Assembly (NCBI RefSeq): GCF_001278075.1 | Contig: NZ_CP011340.1 | Location: 3,348,001 to 3,412,000, forward strand | DNA length: 64,000 nt | Reading direction: 5' to 3' | Source: Streptomyces pristinaespiralis | Lineage (GTDB): Bacteria; Actinomycetota; Actinomycetes; Streptomycetales; Streptomycetaceae | Shown: positions 50,783 to 59,519 of the stretch, piece after piece | Layout: each line of letters begins with the position of its first letter | Numbering within the stretch: the stretch's first letter is position 1 | The notes under the pieces: generated by a model | What the model was told of the DNA's origin: nothing | Database searches by the model: none | Seen by the model: the letters and a program-made list of their open reading frames with translations, nothing else | Position numbers and translations under genes: made by a program

Positions 50783-51301
50783 TCACAGTCGCCAGCTGCG
50801 CCGCTCGCCGCCGACCGTGCAGTCGAGCCCCACGGCACGGGAGCCGAAGGGCACCTCGAAGACCAGCCAGCCGTCGGCGTGTTCGCCGACGGGCAGTGTC
50901 CGTACCTTCAGCGGGAAGCCGGTGGTGAGCTCCCCGGAGCGGACGGCCGGGTGGCGCTCCCCTCGGTCGTCGACGACCCACGTCCTGCCGAGGGGCGACT
51001 CGTGGGCCGTGCCGCCGACGTTGGCGAGGTTCAGCTCCACCCCGACCCAGCGGTGTCCGGCGGCGGGCCGCGGGGCGGTCCCCGTCGCCACGGCCGGGTC
51101 GACGAACCCGCGCAGGAGGACCCGGAGGTGCTCGCCGAACCGTGCGCCGCCGATGTCTGCGGTGTCGCCGATGCCGGTGGCGGTCACCGGCGCCCCGGCG
51201 GACGCCCCGGGCGCCGGCTCCCGCCCGCTGCCGCCGGTGCTCTGACATGCGGTGAGGCCCAGAAGGAGCGCCGGCACCAGTACGGTCGCCTTGTGTCGCA
51301 T
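50783..51301 (-). CDS. Lipoprotein with DUF4352-like domain
   Basis: 172 residues. Lipobox LTAC after a basic/hydrophobic signal, a Gly/Ser linker and a beta-sandwich (HRWVGVELNLANVGGTAHES, WVVDDRGERHPAV, GWLVFEVPFGSRAVGLD), as in DUF4352/TelA-type extracellular domains. AAAGGGG precedes the ATG. The two tandem 21-bp repeats lie 20-57 bp upstream and may set its regulation. Function unknown. Confidence 0.85.
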   Translation of the reverse strand: MRHKATVLVPALLLGLTACQSTGGSGREPAPGASAGAPVTATGIGDTADIGGARFGEHLRVLLRGFVDPAVATGTAPRPAAGHRWVGVELNLANVGGTAHESPLGRTWVVDDRGERHPAVRSGELTTGFPLKVRTLPVGEHADGWLVFEVPFGSRAVGLDCTVGGERRSWRL

Positions 51302-51320
51302 CGATCCCCTTTTCCGCGGC

Positions 51321-51358
51321 GCGCGTTGATGCGTATCCGGCGCGCATTGATGCGTATC
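51321..51358. repeat. Two 17-bp direct repeats, 21-bp period
   Basis: GCGCGTTGATGCGTATC (51321-51337) and GCGCATTGATGCGTATC (51342-51358) differ in one base and are spaced exactly two helical turns apart, just upstream of the lipoprotein gene. This is a likely tandem protein-binding site. Confidence 0.65.
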
Positions 51359-51512
51359 TTCGGTTCCCGCGAGGGTGATCGGACGCGGCGCGCCCCGGGT
51401 CGTACGGGTGAATCTCGCCGCAGCGGGGCACCGGCTCGAAAGGCCGTTCCACGCGTCCCCCACCACCCGGCCCCGGCAGTGACTTCGGCCCCCGCCGCGC
51501 GTTGGCGGTCAT

Positions 51513-51779
51513 ATGGCAAGGATTACCGCGCCGGCTCGATGGCAGCGCGTCCAGACGAGCACGGATCCGACGGCCGCGCCGACGGGTAACAGTCCCATCT
51601 ACGACCAGCTGGCGCGTGAGTGGACGGCCGCCGGCCGCACCATGCCGGGCCGGCCGGACGGGGAGTGGACCAGGCTGAGCCTCTTCCCGCCTCCGTCGCC
51701 GGTCCCGGAGGAACCGGCCGCCCGGCCCGCCTCCCCGCGGTCCCGCAGGGGCTGGCTCTACGACCGGCACCCTGCCTGA
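51513..51779 (+). CDS. Small hypothetical protein
   Basis: 88 residues. No signal, membrane segment or catalytic motif; IYDQLAREWTAAGRTMPGR and RPDGEWTRLSLFPPP look like a conserved streptomycete small protein. Coding usage is consistent with the neighbours. Alternative: spurious, since no Shine-Dalgarno precedes the ATG at 51513. Confidence 0.5.
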   Translation: MARITAPARWQRVQTSTDPTAAPTGNSPIYDQLAREWTAAGRTMPGRPDGEWTRLSLFPPPSPVPEEPAARPASPRSRRGWLYDRHPA

Positions 51780-51804
51780 GCGCTCCGCCCCGGCGTCCCG
51801 CCCG

Positions 51805-53004
51805 TCATCGGCGCAGCCTGCGCCGCACACCGGCAACGAGCCGGTCGGCGGTGAACCCCGTGCCGTACACGAACCGCATGGCGGGACCGAACGTCGGCGC
51901 GGTCAGCAGACCGGCGAAGAACAGCCCCGGACAGCTGGACTCGAACCGCGGGGTCAGCGCCGGCGCCCGGCCGGTGCCCGCCCTGCGCAGCGCCTGCCGC
52001 AGACCGGGGTCGAGCAGGCCCAGCCGGTCCAGGTCCGGGACGAAGCCGGTCGCCGCGACGACATGGCCGGTGTCGAGCGAACGGGTCCCCCCTCCGGGCG
52101 CGTTCAGCTCCAGCCGCACCCGGCCGTCGTCGCGCACCGAGGCGCTCCGGAGGCTGTGTCCGAGCAGTTCTGGCACCCGCTGTTCGTAACGGTCGCGGAG
52201 CCACCACGCGCCTGCCGGGCCGAGCGAGCCGGCGGTCAGGCGCTCCCGCGGGCCGGCCGGCAGCCGGCCGACCGCCCCGGGCAGTCGTGACCAGGCCCAG
52301 GTGGTCCAGCCGCTGCCGAGGCCGCTGAGCGGGGTGCGCAGGGTGCTCAGCCGTCCACGCTGCCGCGGCAGGGGCACGGTGTTCCACCGGATCCGGTCCG
52401 CGCGCGCCACCAGCTGCGGCCGCGCCCCGTGTTCGGCGAGCAGGGTCGCCGTCTCCAGTGCCGCCTGGCCGGCCCCGACGACGGTGACGTCCAGGTCGCC
52501 GAACGCGCTCGGGTCCAGGTGGCCGCTGCTGTGCGAGCAGAGGGCCGGGGGCAGCGCCGCGAGCGGCTCCGGCATGCGCCGGAAGGGCATGATGCCCACG
52601 GCGAGCGCCACGGTCCGCGCCTCGATGCCGTCGCCGTCCGACGTCTCCACACGGAAGCAGCGGCCCGACGGGACGACCCGGGTGACGGTCCGTTCCTCGA
52701 CGGGCGGCGCCGCGTGCTCGGCGAACCACATCCCGTACCCGGCGAAGTCGGCGATCGGGAGCGGACGGCCGTGCGCCGCCTCGAAGCCGCGCACGGCGGC
52801 GTAGTCGGCGAGGGTGTACTTGGCGCCCGGGTCCGACAGGTCGGAGGCCCATGGCTCCGACTTGAGGAACATTCCCTCGGGCATGTGGTCCCGCCAGGAC
52901 TCCATGGTTCTGCCGAACACCCGCAGGTTCATCCCCGCCGCGGCGGCGTGTGCCGCCACGGAGAGCCCGTACGGTCCGGCGCCGATCACTGCCAAGTCGT
53001 ACAT
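51805..53004 (-). CDS. FAD/NAD(P)-dependent flavoprotein (FMO-like)
   Basis: 399 residues. FAD Rossmann GAGPYGLS at 8-15, FXGXXXHXX-like zone PALCSHSSGHLDP and a second dinucleotide site VVGAGQAALE near 175, plus VVAATGF late; these are flavin-dependent monooxygenase/thioredoxin-reductase-like features. It overlaps the ATP-grasp gene by 19 bp, so they act together. Related proteins in lysine/ornithine hydroxylation lack a clear substrate motif here. A role in polysaccharide or a small adduct is open. Confidence 0.88.
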   Translation of the reverse strand: MYDLAVIGAGPYGLSVAAHAAAAGMNLRVFGRTMESWRDHMPEGMFLKSEPWASDLSDPGAKYTLADYAAVRGFEAAHGRPLPIADFAGYGMWFAEHAAPPVEERTVTRVVPSGRCFRVETSDGDGIEARTVALAVGIMPFRRMPEPLAALPPALCSHSSGHLDPSAFGDLDVTVVGAGQAALETATLLAEHGARPQLVARADRIRWNTVPLPRQRGRLSTLRTPLSGLGSGWTTWAWSRLPGAVGRLPAGPRERLTAGSLGPAGAWWLRDRYEQRVPELLGHSLRSASVRDDGRVRLELNAPGGGTRSLDTGHVVAATGFVPDLDRLGLLDPGLRQALRRAGTGRAPALTPRFESSCPGLFFAGLLTAPTFGPAMRFVYGTGFTADRLVAGVRRRLRR

Positions 53005-54290
53005 GATGCGGTTCCCGCTCCTTCTGGTCTGGCCTCTGGTCCGGCGGTGGAAGGCGATGTCCGCTGCCGCGGCAGCGGTAGCAGGCGGTCGCCGCCCTTG
53101 ACGAGGCCGCGTCGCAGCCAGGCCGCGGCCATGGCGAGGAACGGCAGCAGGTCGTCAGGGGCGAACCAGGCGGTCTCGACCCCGCGGTGCGCGGCGCCCG
53201 CCCGTCCGGGAGTCCGGCGCCGGGCCCCGGCGACCGCGGACAGCAGCGCGTAGTTCTCCGCCACGAAGACCCGCCCGGGCCGGCCGGCGGCCCGCGGCAC
53301 GGGGCTGCCCGTGAGGTCCAGGTAGAGGGACCGCACGACGTCGAGCCCGGCCTCGTCGGTGAAGAGCCTGAACTGAGCGCCCGGTCGCGGGTTGACGTCG
53401 AGGAGCCGGTAGGCGCCGCCCGCCGCGTCGCGCCGGAAGTCGAGGTCGAGGATCCCCCGGTAACCGGAGTGCGCCACCAGTCTGAGGGCCGCCTCCCGCA
53501 CCTCGTCGTTGTGCTGCCAGCTGCCCTTCGCGGTCAGCCCCGCCCCGGGCGGCCAGGCGAGCTCCTTGCGGCCGGTGCCGCCGAGCAGCAGGTCCGAGCG
53601 CCGGGAGAAGTAGCCGTGGAAGAACCAGTCGCAGTACGGCCCTTCGGGCAGCAGCCGCTGGAGCACCAGTGCGCTGCCGGCCTGTCCGGTGCGCTCGAAC
53701 AGCCGCTGCACCGCGGCGGTCGAGGTGACGAGGCTCGTGCTGCGCAGGCCGGTCCGCGGGTCCAGCAGCCACGGCCTGCTCCACTTGGCGACCACCGGCA
53801 GCCCCAGCTGCCGTACCGCGGCGGCGGCCTCCGCGGCGCTCTCCGGTACGACCGTCTCCGGGTGCGCGATGCCTGCCCGTTCGCACAGTCGTACCAGTTC
53901 GGCCTTGTCCGCGAGCCCCGCCGTGGCGTCGGCACTCTGGTCGGGGAAGAGGAACCGCGGGACGAGACGGGGGGCGTTGGCGGCGATGCTGAGGGCGCCG
54001 AGGTCGTCCATCGCGACGAGCACGGCGGGCCGGCCGATCCGGTCGGACACGTCGAGCAACAGGTCGACGAAGTCCTCCGGGCGGAGTTCGCCCACAGGTC
54101 TGACATGGGCCCGGTGCAGATAGCGGGACCGGGCGACCGGGCTGTGGGCCGACTCGACGACGGCGTGCACCTCCACACCGGCGCGGCCGAGGGATCTGAC
54201 GGCTCCCAAAGTGCCGTGGTGAAAGGGATTCCGGTCGAGCCGGAGCACGAGAGCGGGCACTCCCGTGTCGATGGTCGGCATTCGAGTCAT
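52986..54290 (-). CDS. ATP-grasp protein (carbamoyl-phosphate-synthase-like)
   Basis: 434 residues from ATG 54290; GTG 54299 and ATG 54281 are alternatives. ATP-grasp core: VVAKWSRPWLLDPRTGLRS, VLQRLLPEGPYCDWFFHGY and the metal site ILDLDFRRDAAGGAYRLLDVNPRPGAQFRL. Such enzymes ligate a carboxylate to an amine/thiol. In sugar loci they add amino-acid or peptide decorations to nucleotide sugars or polysaccharide. Overlap with the flavoprotein gene suggests a two-step modification. Confidence 0.88.
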   Translation of the reverse strand: MTRMPTIDTGVPALVLRLDRNPFHHGTLGAVRSLGRAGVEVHAVVESAHSPVARSRYLHRAHVRPVGELRPEDFVDLLLDVSDRIGRPAVLVAMDDLGALSIAANAPRLVPRFLFPDQSADATAGLADKAELVRLCERAGIAHPETVVPESAAEAAAAVRQLGLPVVAKWSRPWLLDPRTGLRSTSLVTSTAAVQRLFERTGQAGSALVLQRLLPEGPYCDWFFHGYFSRRSDLLLGGTGRKELAWPPGAGLTAKGSWQHNDEVREAALRLVAHSGYRGILDLDFRRDAAGGAYRLLDVNPRPGAQFRLFTDEAGLDVVRSLYLDLTGSPVPRAAGRPGRVFVAENYALLSAVAGARRRTPGRAGAAHRGVETAWFAPDDLLPFLAMAAAWLRRGLVKGGDRLLPLPRQRTSPSTAGPEARPEGAGTASCTTWQ

Positions 54291-54427
54291 ATCTTTCACC
54301 TGGTTGGTCCTGAGTGGAGCGCGCCTCTTCGCTAATGGCCTACCGACTCCTCTTCGGGCAGCCCGTTCGTACGACTTTCTGCCTACGGTCGTTGCATCCC
54401 GGAACGGGCCGCACAGAGGAGGAATTC

Positions 54428-55717
54428 ATGCCACAACGGCGCCGTCTCATCGGCACGTGCATCGGTACGGTCACCGCCGGCCTTCTGGTATCCAGCACTG
54501 TTTCCGGAATCTGGACGGCGGGCGCCGCCCCCAACGCGGACGACGGTCCTGATTCTCCCCGGAAGCCACCGGTCGCCGTGGGGGCCTATCTCCATTACGG
54601 TCCGCCCGGCATCCAGCGCATGGCCGAACTGTCCCGTTGGCTCGGCGGGCGGGAGTTGAAGGTCGCTCACACGTACCTCCCGGGCGACCGCTGGGCCAAC
54701 ATCGAGGGCAGGCCGGAGTTCCTGCGGCCCTGGGCCGACTGGCGGCGCGGCGCAGAGGACCGGATGTTCGTGCTCAACGTCCCGATGCTGGAGCGCAGCG
54801 AGGCGCGGCTGCCGGACTTCGCGGTCAGGGGGCTGCTGGCCGCGGGGGCGCAGGGCAGCTTCGACAAGCACTTCCGGACGCTGGCGACCCGGCTGGTCGA
54901 GGCGGGTGTCCCTGACACGGTGATCGTCCTCGGCTGGGAGATGAACGGCACGACGTACACGCACCGTTGTGCGCCGGACCCGGAGGCGTGGAAGGCGTAC
55001 TGGAACCGCATCGTCACGGCCATGCGTTCCGTCCCCGGGCAGAAGTTCCGATTCGACTTCGCTCCGAATCGCGGTCAGGACGCCATTCCCTGGACCGAGT
55101 GCTATCCCGGTGACGACGTGGTCGACATCATCGGGATGGACTCGTACGACCAGCCTCCGGGCGGGACGTTCGACGAACAGGTGAATGCTCCGTACGGATT
55201 GCGGAAGCAGGTCGAGTTCGCCGCGGCGCACAACAAGGCGATCTCGTATCCGGAGTGGGGGCTTTTCCGCAACGGCGACAATCCCGAATACATGCGCCGC
55301 ATGCTCGAATGGATCGACCGTCACAAGCCGCTCTACCAGACGATCACAGACTACTGCCCGCACGGGGTGTGGCAGTGCCAAGACAATCCGCAGTCCTCGA
55401 AAGTGTTCCGCTCGAAGTTGTTTGCGAAGCCCGGTCCCGCGGAGCCCGCACCCGCCGTACCGAGCCCCGCGGAGCCCGCACCCGTCGAGCCCGGACCCGT
55501 GGAGCCGTCACCCGCCGGACCGTCCCCGGCGCAGCCCGTACCGCCGGCCGGCACGGACCCCGGCCTTCCGCTCCCCTCACCGCTGCCGGACGACGTCGTG
55601 ACGAACCCCGTCGACTGGTGCGTCCCCATGGATCTCGGGGACTGGGTCGGACAGTGGATCGAAGACCGGCAGTTCTGTGTCGAGTTCCCCTGGCCGGAAG
55701 GACAGCCGGGCTTCTGA
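54428..55717 (+). CDS. Secreted GH26-like glycoside hydrolase with Pro-rich tail
   Basis: 429 residues from ATG 54428 (AGAGGAGGAATTC upstream). Signal peptide to ~34, then a GH26-type barrel (~50-340): acid/base Glu171 in VLGWEMNGTTY and nucleophile Glu276 in ISYPEWGLF. A Pro/Ala/Glu linker (~345-395, PAEPAPxxPSP repeats) and a short C-terminal Cys-containing piece (DWCVPMDLGDWVGQW) follow. It could trim the polysaccharide made by neighbouring genes. Divergent from the ATP-grasp gene. Confidence 0.87.
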   Translation: MPQRRRLIGTCIGTVTAGLLVSSTVSGIWTAGAAPNADDGPDSPRKPPVAVGAYLHYGPPGIQRMAELSRWLGGRELKVAHTYLPGDRWANIEGRPEFLRPWADWRRGAEDRMFVLNVPMLERSEARLPDFAVRGLLAAGAQGSFDKHFRTLATRLVEAGVPDTVIVLGWEMNGTTYTHRCAPDPEAWKAYWNRIVTAMRSVPGQKFRFDFAPNRGQDAIPWTECYPGDDVVDIIGMDSYDQPPGGTFDEQVNAPYGLRKQVEFAAAHNKAISYPEWGLFRNGDNPEYMRRMLEWIDRHKPLYQTITDYCPHGVWQCQDNPQSSKVFRSKLFAKPGPAEPAPAVPSPAEPAPVEPGPVEPSPAGPSPAQPVPPAGTDPGLPLPSPLPDDVVTNPVDWCVPMDLGDWVGQWIEDRQFCVEFPWPEGQPGF

Positions 55718-55784
55718 CCGACGGCGGGACGGCGCGGCGCCGGCCTTCGCACCCCGGGTCCGGCGGGCGGCGGCCCGAGGCGTG

Positions 55785-56936
55785 TCAGCGTCTCGCGGAG
55801 GCCGCCCGCCGGCTGTTGAGGCGGTCGCGCCACTCCCGTGCGGCGGGCAGCCGCTCGCGCACCGTCACGACGGCCCGTTCGCGCAGCCGCGCACGTGTCT
55901 CGTGCAGCCGCAGCAGCGGCTCCAGCGAGGCCGGGGCGAGCAGCAGCCGCTGGTTGGTGACGGTCTCGGGCCGCCAGTGGCTCTTGTACGACTCCGCCCC
56001 CCGCAGCAGGCTGAGCACACCCTGGCCGTCGTCGACGGCCTGCTGCGCGTCGTGGCGCAGCAGCATGGTCGCCACGTCGGCCTTCCGGTCCCGCAGCGCG
56101 GGGTCCGCCCCGTACAGATAGCCGCCCGCCATGTTCCTCGAGCGCAGGGTGAGCGCGGCGGCGACGACCTCGCCGTCCATCCGGTACTCCGTCAGGGCGG
56201 CCTCGCCGCGGCGGGCCATTTCGCGGGTCGCCCGCACGAGGTGGGCGGCGAACCGGGGTCTGAGATGCTCCGGGTTGACGCCGCGGCCGTGCCACTGGAG
56301 TTCGTGCAGCCGCAGCAAGTGCGTGACGGCGTCGGCGATCTCCGCCTCGGGCACGGGCTGTGCCTCGATCTTCAGCGCGTCGATCTTGCGCAGTTTGGCG
56401 CGCACCCGCTGTGCCCTGGCACTCGTCATCCGCTTGACGAGTTCCTCGACGGGGGCGGCGGGGAGCTCCATGCAGACCGAGTCGGGCAGCCGGGCGCGGG
56501 CGCCCTTCCAGCTCTCGTAGAGACGCTCCGCCGCCGCGCCGGGACGCACCTCGCGCAGGTCGATCACCGCGTGGCGGGCCGCTCTGCGAAGGCCCCGTTC
56601 CAGCGCACCGACCGCGGTCCGGACCTCGCCGCCGTCGACGAGTACGTCGCAGTGGTCGGAGATCCGGCCGCCCATCGGGACGAGCAGCGGCATGGGCCCG
56701 TGCGTCAGCGTCAGCGGCGCGGCGCCGATCAGCCGGCCGTCGCGGCGGACGAGGACGACACGCAGCCGGCCGTCCGTGCCGTAGGACCGCCACCAGGAGT
56801 GGAGCCAGGCGTGGCTCTGGAAGGGGGTGGCGGTGGGGCAGGTGTCGTGCAGCCGGTTCCATTCCGGCGCCAGTGCGGCGAAGGCCTCCGGGTCGCGGCA
56901 CAGGGTGACGGAGATCCGCCCGCCGCCCGGGGTCAC
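55785..56936 (-). CDS. FemAB/GNAT-like (CelD/BcsL) acyltransferase
   Basis: 383 residues from GTG 56936, overlapping the Wzz-like stop by 4 nt. GNAT fold with LRVVLVRRDGRLIGAAPLTL, AEIADAVTHLLRLHELQWHG and AALTLRSRNMAGGYLYGADP, the hallmarks of CelD/BcsL proteins in exopolysaccharide loci. It probably transfers an acetyl or aminoacyl group to a polymer intermediate. Cytosolic, no membrane segment. Confidence 0.88.
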   Translation of the reverse strand: MTPGGGRISVTLCRDPEAFAALAPEWNRLHDTCPTATPFQSHAWLHSWWRSYGTDGRLRVVLVRRDGRLIGAAPLTLTHGPMPLLVPMGGRISDHCDVLVDGGEVRTAVGALERGLRRAARHAVIDLREVRPGAAAERLYESWKGARARLPDSVCMELPAAPVEELVKRMTSARAQRVRAKLRKIDALKIEAQPVPEAEIADAVTHLLRLHELQWHGRGVNPEHLRPRFAAHLVRATREMARRGEAALTEYRMDGEVVAAALTLRSRNMAGGYLYGADPALRDRKADVATMLLRHDAQQAVDDGQGVLSLLRGAESYKSHWRPETVTNQRLLLAPASLEPLLRLHETRARLRERAVVTVRERLPAAREWRDRLNSRRAASARR

Positions 56937-57598
56937 ACCAGCTCCCGTTCGCCCGCCGGTTCCGAGGGGTGCGCGGGCGCGGGCACGCCGGCGGTCGTGA
57001 GGCCGGCCCTGCGGCGCGGTCCCACGAGCAGCGCCAGCCCGCCGAGCAGTCCGCCCGCGCAGCCGCCGACGGCCGTGGCGAGGGGCAGCGACGGGGAGAC
57101 CGGCTCGTCCGGTGAGACCGCCTGCGAGAAGAGGGTCAGTGAGACGCCGGTGTTCTTGGACACCTGATTGCTGCTCACGAAGATGGCATCGGTGACCGCG
57201 TTGGCGATGTCGGCGGCCTGGTCGGGATCGGTCGACGTGCCGGTGATGGCGATCATCGGCGAGTCGGGGGACGTCTCCGTCTCCACCCGGTCGCGCAGTT
57301 CGCGTGCCGGGACGCCGGCCGCGACCCGCGCGTAGGCGAGGGTCGAGTCGCTGGTGGCGATCCGCCCGTAGGCCTGGGCGAAGCCGAGCGCGGCGGCGGG
57401 GTCGGAGTCCTTGGCGGGCACGGCGACGACATAGCTGGTGGAGGCGTACTCGGGGGCTTTGAGCAGGCCGTAGGAGGCGCCGCAGGCCGTGCCGAGCAGG
57501 GCGCAGACCGGCAGGGGCCACCAGACGGGCAGGGTGATCTTCGCAAGGCGGCGGAACCGGCCGCGGGCGGCGGGCTCCTGCTCGGGCGTCTCGGTCAT
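56933..57598 (-). CDS. Wzz/YveK-like chain-length protein without kinase domain
   Basis: 221 residues. Two membrane segments (TLPVWWPLPVCALLGTACGA ~20-40 and ATAVGGCAGGLLGGLALLVG ~175-195) bracket an extracellular domain with PEYASTSYVVAVP and MIAITGTSTDPDQAADIANA, the Wzz domain. No BY-kinase follows in the same protein, and none is seen in the window. It overlaps the glycosyltransferase stop (ATGA) and the transferase start. Confidence 0.87.
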   Translation of the reverse strand: MTETPEQEPAARGRFRRLAKITLPVWWPLPVCALLGTACGASYGLLKAPEYASTSYVVAVPAKDSDPAAALGFAQAYGRIATSDSTLAYARVAAGVPARELRDRVETETSPDSPMIAITGTSTDPDQAADIANAVTDAIFVSSNQVSKNTGVSLTLFSQAVSPDEPVSPSLPLATAVGGCAGGLLGGLALLVGPRRRAGLTTAGVPAPAHPSEPAGERELV

Positions 57599-58752
57599 GG
57601 CAGTGCTCTCCGGGTCGGGTAGGGGTGGAAGTGCTCCGGCCGGTCACGGTCCGGTCGGGCGGTGTCCAGGGCGTGCGCGTACACGTCCATCAGGAGGCGG
57701 CTGCCCCGTGCGATGTCGTAGCGGCCGACCGCGCGGGGCGGCGGCAGCCGGCGGGGGCCCGCGGTCGTGCGGGCGCGCAGGGCGTCCGTGAGCTCACGGA
57801 CGCCGCCGTCGCGCAGCCGGGTGGCGCCCGGTGCGTCGTCCGGCGGAAGGTCGTCGACGGCGGGGCAGGTGCTGTGCAGGACCGGCAGCCCGGCGGCGAG
57901 GGCCTCGACCACGGCGAGCCCGAAGGCCTCCTCACGGGAGGCCGACACGAACAGGTCCGCGGCGGACAGCAGCGCCGCGACACCGTCGGCGTCGCACTCG
58001 CCGAGCAGCCGGATCCGGTCCGCCGCCCGGAGCCGTACGGCGAGGGCGTGCAGCGCCTCCCGCTCCGGGCCGTCGCCGGCGAGCAGCAGCCGGACGCCGG
58101 GGACCGCGGCGACCGCCTCGACCAGGACGTCGAAGCGTTTGCCGGGAACGAGCCGGCCCACGCCGCCGACCACGTAGGCGTCGGCGGGGACGCCGAGCCG
58201 GCGCCTTGTGGCGCGCCGCCCGGAAGCGTCGAAGCGGAACCGGGCCGCGTCGATGCCGTTCGGCACGACGTGGATGCGGGGGCCGGGGACGCCCCAGTCG
58301 CGGAGCCGGCCGGCCACGGTCGGGGAGACGGCGACGGTGGCCGCGCCGAGGCGTTCGGTGGTGAGGTACAGCGCGCGGGTGCCCCGGGTGAGCGGCCGGC
58401 CCTCGATCTCCCGGCCCCCCAGGGAGTGTTCGGTGGCGACGGCGGCCCGCACCCCGGCGAGCCGGGCGGCGATCCGCCCGTAGACGCAGGCCCGGTACAG
58501 GTGCGTGTGCACGAGGTCGTAGCGGCCGCGCCGGACGAACCCGGTCAGTCGCGGCAGGGCCGTGAGGTCCGTGTTGCCCCGCATGCCGAGGTGGGTGACC
58601 GACACGCCGTCCGCGCGCAGCCCGTCGGCGACCGGCCCGGGATTGGTGAGGGTCACGACGTCGCACTCGGCGGGGAGATGGCGCAGCAGCAGCCGCAGTT
58701 GCTGTTCCGCGCCGCCGACGCCGAGACCGGTGATGATGTGCAGGACCCTCAT
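57595..58752 (-). CDS. GT4 family glycosyltransferase
   Basis: 385 residues from ATG 58752, ATGA overlaps with neighbours. GT-B fold: HIITGLGVGGAEQQLR at the start, HVVPNGIDAARF, then VGGVGRLVPGKRFDVLVEAV and the EX7E motif REEAFGLAVVEALAAG. It adds sugars from nucleotide donors to a lipid-linked oligosaccharide on the cytoplasmic face. Linkage unknown. Confidence 0.93.
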   Translation of the reverse strand: MRVLHIITGLGVGGAEQQLRLLLRHLPAECDVVTLTNPGPVADGLRADGVSVTHLGMRGNTDLTALPRLTGFVRRGRYDLVHTHLYRACVYGRIAARLAGVRAAVATEHSLGGREIEGRPLTRGTRALYLTTERLGAATVAVSPTVAGRLRDWGVPGPRIHVVPNGIDAARFRFDASGRRATRRRLGVPADAYVVGGVGRLVPGKRFDVLVEAVAAVPGVRLLLAGDGPEREALHALAVRLRAADRIRLLGECDADGVAALLSAADLFVSASREEAFGLAVVEALAAGLPVLHSTCPAVDDLPPDDAPGATRLRDGGVRELTDALRARTTAGPRRLPPPRAVGRYDIARGSRLLMDVYAHALDTARPDRDRPEHFHPYPTRRALP

Positions 58753-59519
58753 CCGGCACCGCCGAGGTGGACCGGGCCGAGCGCCGGAAGACGGCGCGCC
58801 CGGTGCCGCAGCCGCTTCGCCCACAGCCGGGCGCCCCGGTCGGCCTGGCTGATGTGCGTGCGGGGCAGGGCGTAAGGGCCGGCCTCCGCGCCGGGGGCGA
58901 TGGCGCAGGCGTACGAGTAGCCCGCCCGGCGCACGGCGTCGGCGGCACGCCGGTCGAAGGTGCCGTACGGGTAGCAGAAGCCGGCCGGGGCCGTGCCGGT
59001 GAGCTCGCACAGGAGTTCGCGGCTGCGGACGGTCTCCTCGAGGAGCACGTCGTCCGGGCAGCCCGGCAGCCGGTGGTGGAACAGTCCGTGCGAGGCGATC
59101 TCGGTGCCCGCCTCCGCGGCGGCCCTGATCTGCCGGCCGGTGAGCAGCGCGCGGCGCGGGCCCTCGGCGTCCCACTCGTTGGTGCCGCCGAGCCGGCCCG
59201 GCAGTACGAACACGGTGGCCGTGCAGTCGTACCTCGCAAGGATCGGCAGTGCCGTCTCGACGAAGTCGGCGTAACCGTCGTCGAAGGTGAGGCCGACGAG
59301 GCCGGCGGCGTCGCCGGCGGTGCGCGCGCGCAGCAGGTCGGCCACCCCGACCCCGCGCAGGCCGCGGGCGCGCAGCCAGCGGAGCTGGAGTTCGAGGCGG
59401 TCGGGTGCGACGGCGATGCCGTACGGGTCGTCGGTGGGGTCGGCCACGGTGTGGTACATCAGGATCCACGGCTGGTCGAGGGCCGGGGCGGCGGCCGGCG
59501 CCGCGGTGTCAGTGGTCAT
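58749..59519 (-). CDS. Polysaccharide deacetylase (CE4), no signal peptide
   Basis: 256 residues. NodB motif 1 is LTFDDGYADF with Asp80 (base) and Asp81 (metal), motif 2 is ASHGLFHHR with metal ligands His144 and His148; GFCYPYGTFDRRAADAV fits motif 3. It would remove N-acetyl groups from a glycan. No signal or membrane anchor is visible, so it may act on a cytosolic lipid-linked intermediate. Its ATG overlaps the upstream flippase gene's end by ~11 bp. Confidence 0.92.
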   Translation of the reverse strand: MTTDTAAPAAAPALDQPWILMYHTVADPTDDPYGIAVAPDRLELQLRWLRARGLRGVGVADLLRARTAGDAAGLVGLTFDDGYADFVETALPILARYDCTATVFVLPGRLGGTNEWDAEGPRRALLTGRQIRAAAEAGTEIASHGLFHHRLPGCPDDVLLEETVRSRELLCELTGTAPAGFCYPYGTFDRRAADAVRRAGYSYACAIAPGAEAGPYALPRTHISQADRGARLWAKRLRHRARRLPALGPVHLGGAG

